Shown: positions 47,633 through 58,839 of the stretch, piece after piece
Numbering within the stretch: position 1 is the first letter of the stretch
Layout of the letters: each line of letters opens with the position of its first letter
Source of the DNA: Sympetrum striolatum
Lineage: Eukaryota > Arthropoda > Insecta > Odonata > Libellulidae
DNA length: 64,000 bases
Direction of reading: 5' to 3'
Assembly (NCBI GenBank): GCA_947579665.1
Contig: CANPUZ010000062.1
Coordinates: 248,001 to 312,000 of the forward strand
The notes under the pieces: model-generated
What the model saw: only the letters and a program-made list of their open reading frames with translations
The model's database searches: none
Told to the model about the DNA's origin: nothing
Translations under genes and position numbers: made by a program

Positions 47633-47958
47633 CTCAGCATCCGCTTCCGCTCCCTGACGTTGGCGGCGTGGCGCTGCACTCGATAAGGGCTGCCCCCCAC
47701 ACCCGCTCCCCCGACCTCCATCTTCTCCACCCCTCGGCAGCATTACTGACGATGACGGACCTCCTGCCTGTTCCTCGTGGTGATGCTGGTGGTGGTGCGG
47801 GTGGTGGTGCGGGTGAGAAGGGTGCAGGGATGGTGGGGAAGGGTGAACCATATGATGCTGGGGTTGGTGGTGATGGTGGTGGTGGTAGAAACCTAAAGGC
47901 GCTACCTCATCCTCCGTATCGGCCAAATCATTATTCCCGATATCTCCGTGGTCTTCCA
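47633..47958 (-). CDS. Fer2: Fer2-type bHLH gene, N-terminal His-rich and basic-region exon
   Basis: The exon starts after the acceptor CTTTATTTTCAG (phase 1, so an earlier exon, perhaps with the start codon, lies above 47958). It reads EDHGDIGNNDLADTEDEVAP, then a His-rich stretch (HHHHHHQPQHH, HHHPHHHQHHH). One frame over, it reads RVQRHAANVRERKRML, the DNA-binding basic region, and ends AG|GTCGGC. Joined to the next exon this gives ERKRML then SIN, the correct bHLH spacing. The His-rich and basic parts are one base out of frame; the shift lies between about 47747 and 47690, where C runs of 5 and 6 occur. A short unrecognised intron there (for example a 61-nt GTCAGT..GGCAG) is an alternative. 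Fer2 acts as a nuclear regulator, in Drosophila in pacemaker and dopaminergic neurons (family knowledge). Confidence 0.78.
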
Positions 47959-47959
47959 C

Positions 47960-48235
47960 TGAAAATAAAGGTATCCGAGATTGTCAGATCTTAGATAAAA
48001 AATTTTCTTAGACCATTTATTAAAAAAAACTCCATGTAATATCACAAGCAAAAATTCCATTTCTCGTACTTTGAAAATGTAGGAATTCTTGAAATTTTGT
48101 CAGCCTAGTATTATGAGATTTTCTCGACTGCTCTGAACGAGTAAAATCCCATTCCGGAGGAATATTTGCAGGCAAATTGGAATTTTTTAAATATCTGCAC
48201 ATGCGATAGATTCTAATTATGGATTCTAATTATTG
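47960..48235. other. Upstream intron or flank of Fer2
   Basis: Contains the polypyrimidine and acceptor of the His-rich exon at its left edge. The upstream exon could not be found. Confidence 0.35.
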
Positions 48236-48237
48236 GA

Positions 48238-48335
48238 ATTTCTGTTTGAATTATAATAATATGTATAATATATGTAATACGTATTGCCACCAGACAATTA
48301 GTCCAATAGTAAATTTTATGTGATAATAATAAGTT
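48238..48335 (+). mobile_element. Isolated LINE family B 3' tail
   Basis: AATATGTATAATATATGTAA, then TGCCACCAGACAATTAGTCC and GTGATAATAATAAG match the 3' end of the copy at 24.44-24.54 kb. It is severely 5' truncated. Confidence 0.6.
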
Positions 48336-51180
48336 TCCTTCAACATTCGGATATTTTTTGTTTCTATCTCACCTCAACTATCTTAACCTCACAAATTATA
48401 CACAGAATAGAATGATTACAATTGTATTTTGATCTCTTAGGGAAATAAACACGCGCAGGCAATTTTATTCTTAAGACTTCGATTATCTGCAAAATCACGC
48501 AAATACGAGTATAAAGCTTACCATAGCACAATCTACCATAAATATTCACCGTTCTCAATAATTTCAATAATTTTCACCTCGGACAGAATATTGCTAAATA
48601 AATTGCCGATTTCTAAATAAAAGTATTTCCATTGTCAATTTTCCAAGCAACGCAATTAAGACCTCCAAATTCTCAATTTTACATTGTCTTTTTAGGGCTT
48701 CGCCTGAAAAATATCTTGAATATTAAGGATAATAGACAAATAGAGTTAGAAAATGTCACACGCGAATCGCAGAAATTACCATTCAAATAGCTAACCCTGC
48801 TATTTCCCGCTGATCAACTTCCCCAAACCCATTCTACGTTCATCTCTTCCCTCACAAGTCATATATATAATTCCTGCTCACCCTTTGATGGTTCTTTACT
48901 TGGACATTCTCAACCTTTTGCGACTGGTAATGACGCTGTATGTGGAAACCGATCGCTTTTTATATGAATATAATCATCCTATTTATCTCTGTTCTGGTTT
49001 GGAGAGGAAAATATAAAACCATCACAATATTAGCCAATGAAGCTTTCAAGAATAGAATTTGGTCAATCCCTTATGAATTTATCTTTTGTTCTTGGCGGAT
49101 TTTTAAGTATTTGAGGCAGCATCTTCGTACCTACACGGCCATCGCAAATTCAAAGTACATACCTCTGAATCATAAGCTTCTTCTATTAATTTCTTTAATT
49201 CAAGTATTTAATATAGCTATATTTAACGATAACGACCGAAATAAAAAATCTTCAATTCTGATGCTTCATTATTGAATTGACATGATTTGCGCAAATGATA
49301 TTCTTTTGTCGCTGGAGATAAACTGTCAGACGAGCTAAAAATGGAAAATTTTAAGCTTGAATGATGGTGATTTACCTACTGTCATTTTTACTTATAATAA
49401 ATAATTTGTAATGAAAAAAAGAGAGACTGGAATGATTAAATTTTTTTAAGTTTCGAAACTTCTTCGATGCAAAAGTTATTAATTAGGTAAATAAGGAGGA
49501 GGATTTAGGAAAAAGAAATAATTAGGAAACCTGTAAAGCGAAGAAGGCTTTGAAAATTTGAATTTAGATTAAGGGAAGAAGGACTGTAATAAGTAAAAGG
49601 GCTAACAAAAATATCCGGATGATAACATTTGGATGAGGATTACACAGGTGAAAAAATTAAATCTCTCTCTTTTTTTAGTCTGTAGTATTATTTCGATATT
49701 CTTATCTTAAATTTGTAATGAACATTATTACAATTCGAATTGATACACGAATTAAATATACGATATAAAATTACGACTGCAGAACGTTACAATATTGCTG
49801 CGTAGGATTCATCGTCATACGTAACAACCTTTCTTTGCTTACAATACCCTTTGAGAGGGAAAGATGGACGGTAAGAAATATGGAACCTCTATTGGGAGGA
49901 GCAGATATAGGGAAATGAAATGGAACATAAAAAATGTATATTCAACTGAAATATGTATGATTCAAATGAAGGTAGAAAACTACAAAATATGATTGGAATG
50001 ATATTAGAAATGTTTGAACAAAAGCTAACCAAGGATAAAATAGCTAAATTTCACCAAAGAAAGGATGCCGATAAATGCTTTCGATTTACTCATTAGATGG
50101 AAGGGAGTCTCTGTGACAGTGTTATAATTTTATTTGTTATTGACTATAGTCAACAAACTCACTTATAATGATCAATATAGGTTAAGCTTGCGCGACAGAT
50201 GCCCCTCCGAGCATCATACTTTTTTTTAACAAAAGAGCATGGGTCCTTTCTCTATAAAATGGTGGTGAAAATGAAGACCGTCGGAGAAAAGAGGGAATGA
50301 AATTGATCCAATTCACGAGCAGGCTCGTCTGTCGCAGCGTCCGTTCAAAACGTCGGGGAACGATTTCTCGATGAAACTTGAGAAGATGATCTCCAGGAGT
50401 AATAGGGGCAGATGCTCGTATTTTCTCTAAGTAGCTTACTCAACCAGATTTCGAAGCCAATTTTAAATATTTTATTCATTTGGATCGTCCCTTTAAATAC
50501 AACGGACTCGTTGGAATCCAAGCGATTAATTTAGTATAATTGTATCCACTGCCTTCTTTTGCCAAGTACCACCGGACACATATTGAACGGTGAGAATTAA
50601 ATTCACAAATGGCATGATATAAATTAAGCTATCGAATTTATATTTTCCTTTCCGTTGAACGATGTGACCACAAATATTTGAATCTTGATATGATACTGGT
50701 GAATCGTAAGATATTATTCAGAGTGAATGCGTTCCATAAAATAACAATTTTAAACTTTTACCGCTAATTATAAACTTTTTTAATCATTTAAGTAATCGAA
50801 TTGCGAAATAATAATTTTTTTGGTTTGAGGCCAACTTTGTTCAGCTTGTAAGAGCACGCATCGCCTTAAATGAACTAAAGAAAATGTTTTTAAAATTTCT
50901 TCTATTTACTTTCAATTTATATCGCAGCTGCCTCAGACAATTATCCTTCTCGAACGAAAATTTGTAATATCGAAGTAATCCATTTCTGATTCTTAACAGA
51001 GGAGAATTTGGAGCCGAAAAAATGCGGAATTGACCTAAATCCGTAGGATACTAAGTAACACTAAATTTATGATGAGACCCGAATGAGGGACCCTATCCTG
51101 ATATGTAATTAGGATGAGCCCCATTTAAAAAGATATGAAAATATACAATAAGATCAGCTGAAGCTTATTTAATTCGAATA
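48336..51180. other. AT-rich DNA, nothing recognised
   Basis: The longest frame is 111 residues at 48940-49275 (plus); it starts with a hydrophobic segment but resembles no family I know. The less AT-rich patch at 50170-50420 has no clear signal. This region could include the missing 5' exon of Fer2. Confidence 0.35.
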
Positions 51181-51182
51181 TA

Positions 51183-51648
51183 CAGAAAACTCCCGTCTAT
51201 CCGAATCGCGTTTATCCGAAATCCGCTTTATTCCACCAAACTTTTCCTAATGAACCTAACCCCACCCCCACCCACCGAATACCATCGCGACCCGTTATTT
51301 ATTTGCTCGTGACACCTCTTTAAACTCCTGTTCTTTCCCGCTGCCAAATAAGGCGGATTTTTTCTGCAAGAACGCAAAATAAACGAGGTTTGATATTCAG
51401 CATTAAAACTTTGAGTTTTCAATCATATTTTGGCGCCTTTTTAGCACGTCAACACAAATTTTATGTCAAAAACATGCAGGCTTATTCACAACCCAATCAA
51501 TAGCATTCTATGTACGTACGTTTTACGATCATATTTCGCGGTATTGACGCAATTCGGGGTGTTTCACGCGGGACTTCGGTTTATCCGAAATTTTCGTTAT
51601 TCGAACCGGCCGCCGTCCCGATCATTTTGGATAAACGGGAGTTTACTG
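51183..51648. mobile_element. Pogo/Tigger-type MITE, 466 bp
   Basis: The ends CAGAAAACTCCCGTCTATCC and (minus strand) CAGTAAACTCCCGTTTATCC are a 20-bp inverted repeat with two mismatches, flanked by TA on both sides. This matches the TA target duplication and the CAGT..TATCC ends of pogo-type elements. Further TTATCCGAA motifs repeat inside. It has no transposase. Confidence 0.8.
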
Positions 51649-51649
51649 T

Positions 51650-52360
51650 AATATGTTCTTAATTAAATTATTGTTTTCAGAAACGATTCTCTATTAATCT
51701 ATCTTGAAAATAAATAATGACCTATAATTGTGAAAGCACATTACATCGGTGCCTAAATGAGCTTCCGAAAATGAATATATTTAGAAGAGGAAATGAAGGA
51801 AAGGCATCCTTTCTCATGTAGTCGGCCAATCGAGATAACTCCCGGATGAATAACAATCGGCACATTTTTAGATTAAATAAGATAGACTCACCCAATCGTA
51901 AATAAGGATTGATGGGAGTGCCGCGATGGGTCCTCGACCCATAAGCGCACATCTCTCCGACCTCGTCCTCGCTCAGGTCAAAAGATGATGAGGACACCAT
52001 TGAACCACCTGCACCAGGTAAGCAGGCCGAGCCAGGCACCTGCATCTCTCGACGGATACACCCCCTGTGAAAATATGGCAAGTGAAAATTAGAAAGCCAT
52101 TGAAATATCTACAGATTCACTAGATTGAAATGTATATAGTTACAATATTTGACGGTTGAGCTTTCTTATTGCTCGGCAGGTCTTACGTTTATGTTACATT
52201 GTGAGAATCGATGAGCGAACTGCAAAGATAATCCTAGATTTTTCTGCTACAAAGTTGCGAAATAGAGATTTGATAGTCATTTATTTTAGCTTGGGTAAGT
52301 TTAAAGATTCCTTTGAAGTCTTGATGTCTACTCGAAGGAAATAATGCTTCGGTATCCAAA
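51650..52360. other. Spacer, nothing recognised
   Basis: The 119-residue minus frame at 52081-51722 shows no domain. Confidence 0.35.
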
Positions 52361-52365
52361 TTCTG

Positions 52366-52442
52366 AGATGATACGCTATCCAAGTGGGTGGCGCGTCCAC
52401 CATTGATGAAATCGGTCTGGTTCGATTCCCGGCGGGGGCTCA
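52366..52442 (+). repeat. tRNA-like fragment, possible SINE head
   Basis: GGTTCGATTCCCGGCGGGGG near 52421 is a perfect B box in a T-arm context, with TATCCAAGTGGGTGGCG upstream at roughly A-box distance. No acceptor stem can form, so it is not a tRNA gene. Confidence 0.4.
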
Positions 52443-52824
52443 ATCGTGATAAATCAGCTGTCAAAGCACAAAGTAAAAACTATACAAATAAAATGCAATA
52501 TTCTTACCTCTGTTTTCTGAGCTACGAAATCAACTAGACAGAGAATTTTAACTTCGAAATTCGCATAGAAAAACTTAAAATATGCTATGATCCATTCTTA
52601 GTGGTGATAATATTCTTATCACTTTGTGCAATTTTGTATTAAGTTCTAAATATTCGTAAGAGCACAGGTAAGACACGCAAATGTAATTAGCATAATGGAA
52701 TTATAATGATAGAAAATATCGAGAAGTTAGTTCATTAAAGGGAATATTTTATGCCATTCGAAGTTTCCAACCAATTTGAATAGCGTTTCTGTAACAATGA
52801 TTTATTCATCCTCGGTTAGATCCC

Positions 52825-53115
52825 AGACGTGTCAAAGCATTTCCATAAGAAATGCACGTAAAGTTAATTATTGACGCTGCAGGCTTTATTTCTTTTGTAA
52901 AATTAAATTAAAAAGAATAGTCGTACGAAATTGAGACAGACACCAAAAGAAGGGAAAATAAATAAAAAATCTTATTTTGGTCATGGATTATTGTTTCCGA
53001 ATTGAATTATAGAGATTTTACACGAAATACACGAAATTTTTGTAAAATTTTATGGGTGTAAACAACCGGTCCCCCTGACGACAAATGCCATTGTTGAATT
53101 CGAGTTCCTGCATTT
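52825..53115 (+). repeat. Dispersed repeat R2, copy 2
   Basis: A direct, diverged copy of 11045-11345; it ends with the same GTAAACAACCGGTCCCCCTG and ATTGTTGAAT landmarks. It lies just before the Helitron. Confidence 0.55.
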
Positions 53116-53259
53116 TGGCCTATTTAAAGTTAAGAAGAAGAGAGAAGTTGTTGATTTCGTTCACATTGATTAGTATAATCAATCGTTGGAAGTGATTAAA
53201 ATGTTCTATATTCCAAAAAGCGAAATGTGAGTTAATTTGATACCGAATGTTGCATTCAA

Positions 53260-54931
53260 TTCAGGGATCCAATTGTCGTTCATCTTGCTGTCCATCTTGA
53301 AAACGGACAGTGTATTTCACGGAACAAAACATACAAGATAGATCAACAACTCCACCGAAAACAACATTAACAGAGTATTTTCTATTATGTTAAACAGACC
53401 TTTTTGCAAGAACTTTGATGTATGCAGACATTCCGACTTATTACACTTGGAACACAACACGAAAGAATTTTGAAAGAAGGAAGAGAGGCAAAGCAGAATA
53501 TGGACAACCTGGAATATTTTCAAAAATTCTTTAAGAAGAATATACATTGCTTGTACATCCGAACAACGATGAATGCTTTCATTTACGGTTACTTATGATT
53601 ACCGTTTGTGGTTCAACATCATTTATACATTTATGAACAGCGGATCGAATAATACATAATATGTATCGTAGTGCGTGCAAGGCACTTCATTTGCTAGAAA
53701 ACGACGATCATTTGGGCAAGTCAATTGAAGTTTCATCAGCCACTTCTAATCCATTTCAAATACGTACGCTGTTAGCAATTATTTTATCTACATCTTCCCC
53801 GTCACAACCAGCACAATTGCCGGAGAAATACAAAGACCGAAGATATTCTACTCAAGAATACGCCAAGAAACACAAAATCATGGCTTGGATTTCACAGTAT
53901 AAATATTCAATGAAGCGCTAATCTTCGTTGTGGATCTTTGTCTTGCAATGTGCGACAAGGTTTTGGCACAAATGGAATGACAGCACCAAATCGGTCCATC
54001 ACTGCAACATTCGAGAATTGCTCAGAGAGCAATCTTACAACAGATATGACTTATAGATGTTCGTCCAAGAAAATACATCAAAACTCCTTCTAGAACAAAA
54101 GATAGCATTTGATGCTTTGGCCAACCAATACGGTGGATTGTACTTTTTGGACGCTCCCGATAGAACTGGAAAAACGTTCTTAATCTCCTTGATCCTGCCT
54201 AAAATCCGTTCAAACGGTCATATTGAGTTAGCTCTTAGACATTATTGCCACGTTGATGGAAGGAGGGAGAACAGCGTATTCAGCTCTTAAATTATCACTG
54301 AGCATGCAACTCACAGAAAACCCAACATGTAACTTTTTAAAATCTTCAGGAATGGGAAAGGTTCTTCAGGAGTGCAAAATCATTGTGTGGGATGAGTGTA
54401 CAATGGCTCACAATAAGCCATTGGAAGCATAAGGCCATACATTAAAAATACTTGTGAAATAATCAGGTTCCATTTGGTGGAGAATTAGTGTTACTATCCG
54501 GTGACTTCAGGCAAACGCTTCCGGTAATGCCTCACTCAACAACAGCTGATGAATTGCATGCCCGCTTGAAATATTCAAGTTTTGGAGCATATTCAAAATA
54601 ATTTATTTAACAACAAATATGAGAGTTAAGCTTCAAACCGATCCAACAGCTGAAAGATTTTCAAGACAATTACTAATGTCGGTCATAGCACTGTACCTAA
54701 AAATCCAAAAACAGGAAAAATCACCTTCTGCAACATCGTGAATTCAAAAGAAGAATTAGTTTTCCAAAGCAAAATTTTCAAAACAAATCACGCATGGTTG
54801 AGGTCGAGAAATGCCTTACTAGACACTAAAATCATAACGGCAAATTTATGTTTACTAGAATACCTTTATTTAGTTTCCCATTCATTTCATATCTGACTTA
54901 GCCACAGCGAAGCGTGGCCGGGTTTAGCTAG
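53260..54931 (+). mobile_element. Helitron, 5'-truncated, helicase part with an intact 3' terminus
   Basis: Frames in one direction follow the Rep/helicase protein of Helitrons: DPIVVHLAVHLENGQ (53263), MYRSACKALHLLE and PFQIRTLLAIIL with SPSQPAQLPEKYKD (53661-53840), GGLYFLDAPDRTGKTFLIS (54130-54190, Walker A), IVWDECTMAH (54383-54412, Walker B), LLSGDFRQTLPVMP (54490-54530), TNHAWLRSRNALL (54783-54822). Walker A reads DRTGKT where GGTGKT is usual. Stops and shifts break the ORF. The 3' end has a CCACAGCGAAGCGTGG hairpin, CCGGGTTTAG and a terminal CTAG at 54928-54931 followed by T, as expected for Helitrons. The Rep domain and 5' TC end are missing. Confidence 0.88.
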
Positions 54932-55439
54932 TTATATTATAAAAACTGATATCGTAGTCAAGTTTTAGTTCATAATTTATTGATTTTGATAAGAACGATC
55001 TCCTTGCTATCAATAGCTTCCCTTACGATAAATCTATGACATCAATTCATCCAAATATTATCTAAACTCTGTCACCTTAAGATGAATAGTAGCGTTTGAA
55101 TTTTCAGCACTTAAGCTGCTCCTGTTTTTTTTATAGGGGAGACCGGGGCTGGTTGACCCGGTTTTTTTTATTTATTTTATATTATTTTTTATGTACATAT
55201 TTAAACTTATGAAATTATTGATAAATTTTAGATGCATTCTTACTGAATCTGGATTTCAATTATTAAACTTGAAAATATGAGTTAAAAATTTAAAAAATTA
55301 ATAATTACTGGATGTATGTCGGGTGGGCCAATCAGCCCCTACATCGGGGTAAGTTGGCCCAGAGGCTGGAGCACGTTGACCCTTACAATCTTTTGATAAG
55401 TTAAACTAGTATTACTATAGGAAATCAAAGTAAAACTAA

Positions 55440-56541
55440 TGGTTATCAGTAAAGACCTTAAAAGGCTAAAGGATTAGGCAAGCAAAAGTGGAAGCAAGCA
55501 ATAAATACATTGCCACAAATCAAAAGCTTTATGGAAAGTAATCAAGGCTGAGACTCAACTTAAGTCTGAAAGCTGCTTAACAAATATGTCACCTGATGTC
55601 TTTAATGATTACTTCACCAATGTAATTGAAATGTTAATTGAAGGCTCTAACATAAAACAGCACAATGTATTATAGTATAATTGATCTAATAGTTTCATTA
55701 CTCCAACTCAAAGTCATTATACTTAGCACCTGTAACTGAAAAAGAAATATTCAATATAATTGCCTCGTTAAAAACCAGTAACTGCTGTGATATATATGGC
55801 ATGAATTCAAAGCTGTTAAAAGGCATAGCACATGCTATAGCATATCCTCTAACCAAAGTTATTAATCAGATATTTGAATCTGGTAATTATCCAGAACAAT
55901 TAAAAATCACAAAAGTTATCTCAATACACAAAAAGATGAGAAAAATGACATTTTAAGTTACATTCCCATATCAATAATTCCTGTCTTTTCTAAAATAATA
56001 GAGAAAACATTATTTTCAAGAATATGTAATTACTTTGAAAAGAACAATCTAATAAGTCCCACACAATTTGGTTTCCTGAAAGGCAGAGGTGCCATAGAAT
56101 GTGTCATGTCAATGATCAGTGATATACATTGTTCCATTGAAAGCAATGAAACTACTCTAGTTTCCTTCAGTGACTTGTGTGTCTATAAACAACAAGCTAT
56201 GTAGTAAAAAACCAGTAAAATATGAAAATTAATATAATGCGTCAGAAAGGAAATAATTTAACAATGACTCAAAGCAACTAACCGTGGAAGACTGTTCTTC
56301 GTTGATGGTTGGCAGTTTAGGTCGATTGTCGATCGATTATGACTTTGATGCAACCTCGACCTATCGAAAACGGTTAAGAGCAATTTTTTTGTTGTATCAT
56401 TACTCTAATATATGTTAGAATGTGATTATAATGTAAAGTTTGACTGTGTTGTGATGATTTGATCATTTTATTGTTTATTATTGACATGTCCTATACATGC
56501 ATATGTATGTCGTTGGATGAATAAAAATTATTATTATTATT
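55440..56541 (+). mobile_element. LINE RT fragment nested in the TIR element
   Basis: The plus strand reads YLAPVTEKEIFNIIASLK, then CCDIYGMNSKLLKGIAH, VINQIFESGNYPEQLKITKV, IIPVFSKIIEKTLFSRICNY and NNLISPTQFGFLKGRGAIEC, the fingers and palm of a Jockey/R1-group reverse transcriptase. The text breaks off near 56200, before the catalytic box, and an (ATT)n tail stands at 56526-56541. So it is 5' truncated and internally deleted. It differs in sequence from LINE families A and B. Confidence 0.72.
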
Positions 56542-57136
56542 CATATTATTTAAGATTATAACAAATTTTACAGGTTCGTGTTTTCTTTTGAAATGCTTTT
56601 AAAGTCGTGATTATGACGACATTTTGACCTCTGTAACGTATCAAAATATGTTTAACTTCGAAAATTATATTAATAATTGAATAAACTGGACAAATTATAC
56701 ATATTATTATCATTAAAATTAACCTTTCATCGAGTTTAAAAAATATATAGGACGGGGCAGGTTGGCCCGGGTGGCCATCATACCCCGTCGTTTCTGGGCC
56801 AACCTGCCCCATCGCCATGTTTACAATAAATTCTATTAGTGACAAAAACCACTGAAGCTATTTCGAATGTATGCCACACAGAAATAATCCTTAAACTATT
56901 ACCTTTAATTATACTACTCACCTGTTGCGCCTAAAGCAAGCAAAAGTTAAATAAAACACATTTAACCGACGAGTAGAATTTTACTGAAGCATGCAAAAAA
57001 ACAAATAGTTACTACAACTTGTCCAAAACTGCTCCACCGGCAATATTGGTCCTTTAGATGGAGGGGGACAGTACTAACAGCCTACTGATTGATTCCTAGC
57101 ACGCTCTAGCGTTTATTGTATTAAATAACTCGACTG

Positions 57137-57220
57137 GGCCAACCAGCCCCTATGGCCAACCAGCCCCTATGGCCAACCAGCCCCTATGGCCAACCAGCCC
57201 CTATGGCCAACCAGCCCCGG
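57137..57220 (+). repeat. 17-bp tandem array, five copies
   Basis: GGCCAACCAGCCCCTAT starts at 57137, 57154, 57171, 57188 and 57205. The unit is the terminal motif of the surrounding element, and the last copy runs straight into the right end. Confidence 0.9.
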
Positions 57221-57231
57221 TCTCCCCTATA

Positions 57232-58838
57232 ATATTTCAGGTTTATAAATACTATTTGATCAAATTTATGCGAATTATCAAACGCGGAAACAATTGTAAA
57301 TACAATTTTCTTCAAAGAGGAAACATCACAGGAAGTGGTGCAAAACATGAGAAGATGCTTATTTTACATTCTCATAATATTTTTGCAAAGTATTGCATTT
57401 TTCCGTCCATTCGTTGAGATTTATAATTAATAATTTCTGAACTTCGTTTGTCAATTTGGAGATATCCAAATAATAGTTATCTAAAATCAATTACTGCAAA
57501 TCTAAAACATTATATTCCATTTCCTTCTGATTTATTATAATAGTAAATATTTCGCTGTACTTCTTGAAACTGAATATTCTTTCCGTGAAGGCATATATTG
57601 AAATCGATATAATGATTCATTATGTGTGTAAAAACTAAAATCTTAAAATGTTTATCACGAAGTTCGAGGTTATTTTCACCGACCTCAAGAACTATTTGTA
57701 CATCATTGTTATATTGAAAATATATTAGGAACTCAACTCAATCATCGTTCCCATTCGTGGTTGGTATTTTCACGTTGACAGTATCTTCTTAATTTATGAA
57801 CTATAGTGAGTCACTTTAAATTATTAAATGGGCCAATTAAATACTGGTGGGTACTTATTGCTGACCACAGAGTCTGTTCTGTTTTGATAACAATAGCAAG
57901 AAGAAAGTAAAGTCGAATTTCGAAATTCGAATAATCTAATTTCCTTTTAAGAATAAGGGCACACACCCCGCTAATTATCGCTTATGTGATATCATATTTG
58001 AAATTAAAGAACACGGAATTGTAGTACGTACATACACAGGGAAAAGAAAGTGCGCCTCTGAATATTTCAACCGCCTTCCCTATTAGTAAAAAAATTTAAG
58101 ATTAAAACTTTTTTTTACTCTTGCTTAATCAATCACTTGTCTGTGAGACATTCAAGCTTCCAAAGACAAATCGAAAATAATTCCATAGAATGCGTCTGGC
58201 ATTCAAACCGACAAAGATAACTGACTAATAAAATAAAATGGAATTTCCCTCAAGATTGAGGAACACTCACCTTAGAGCCGTTTTGGAAAATTTCTGGCAA
58301 ATTCTTCGTCGGGGAAAAAACTGCCTTCTTCTTCCTCAGTGTCTATGGTTTACTCTTATCCCCTGTAGAGAAATCTTCAGACTTCACCTTCGATCCGGAG
58401 AATTCTCAAATCACCTGGAGATATTGGTGTCTAAAAGCGAGAATTCGTTCACGGTGTATCTGCGGCACTTGGAATGAGTTGCGACTCATTGCTCCTCTAT
58501 CGGAACAAGAAGGTCCCAACGGCGATGGGTGCCCTTTTATATTTTATCAATTGGGGGTGGAGTCTTGGGGGAGTTGGCGCACTGGGTGCGGGAGGGGGCG
58601 TGGCTACTTCTGTCAAATACGACCAATCAGAGGTGGGCGTCGCGACGCGTCGACGCTACGAGGGCGATGGGGTGTGGGAGAGTAGAGTCGGGAGGGTGGG
58701 GTGTGGAGACTAATCGATCCACTCTTATCATAGAAATATTTGAGCATTGATAGGTGAACTGTTCCAAACGAGAAAGAAGGTAAATTTTAAAATAAAAAGT
58801 GCTGAGTGAAACTACATATAAGTCTCAAATGATATGTC
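57232..58838. other. Spacer with a GC-richer patch
   Basis: AT-rich except 58470-58690, which is G-rich on the plus strand and gives overlapping frames in all three phases. This suggests composition rather than coding. Confidence 0.4.
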
Positions 58839-58839
58839 C

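Larger units (their letters stand above)
55136..57227. mobile_element. TIR element with self-similar GGCCAACCAGCCCC motifs
   Basis: Ends are GGGGAGACCGGGGCTGGTTG at 55136 and its exact inverse ending at 57227, both flanked by TATA (a TA or TATA target duplication). The terminal motif returns inside the element: GGGCCAATCAGCCCC and TAAGTTGGCCCAG near 55325-55365, GCAGGTTGGCCCGGG and GGGCCAACCTGCCCC near 56755-56815, and a five-copy 17-bp array at 57137-57220. No transposase is seen. A LINE fragment with an ATT tail (55440-56541) is nested inside. The superfamily is undetermined. Confidence 0.68.

Noticed and set aside
48940..49275. 111-residue plus frame as a possible gene
   Set aside because: No recognisable domain or codon pattern and no splice support.
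29330..49930. Similarity between about 29350-29430 and 49830-49920 (TGCTTAC.ATA..CCTTTGAG.GGGA)
   Set aside because: Only a few short blocks match by eye; too weak to call a repeat without an alignment.
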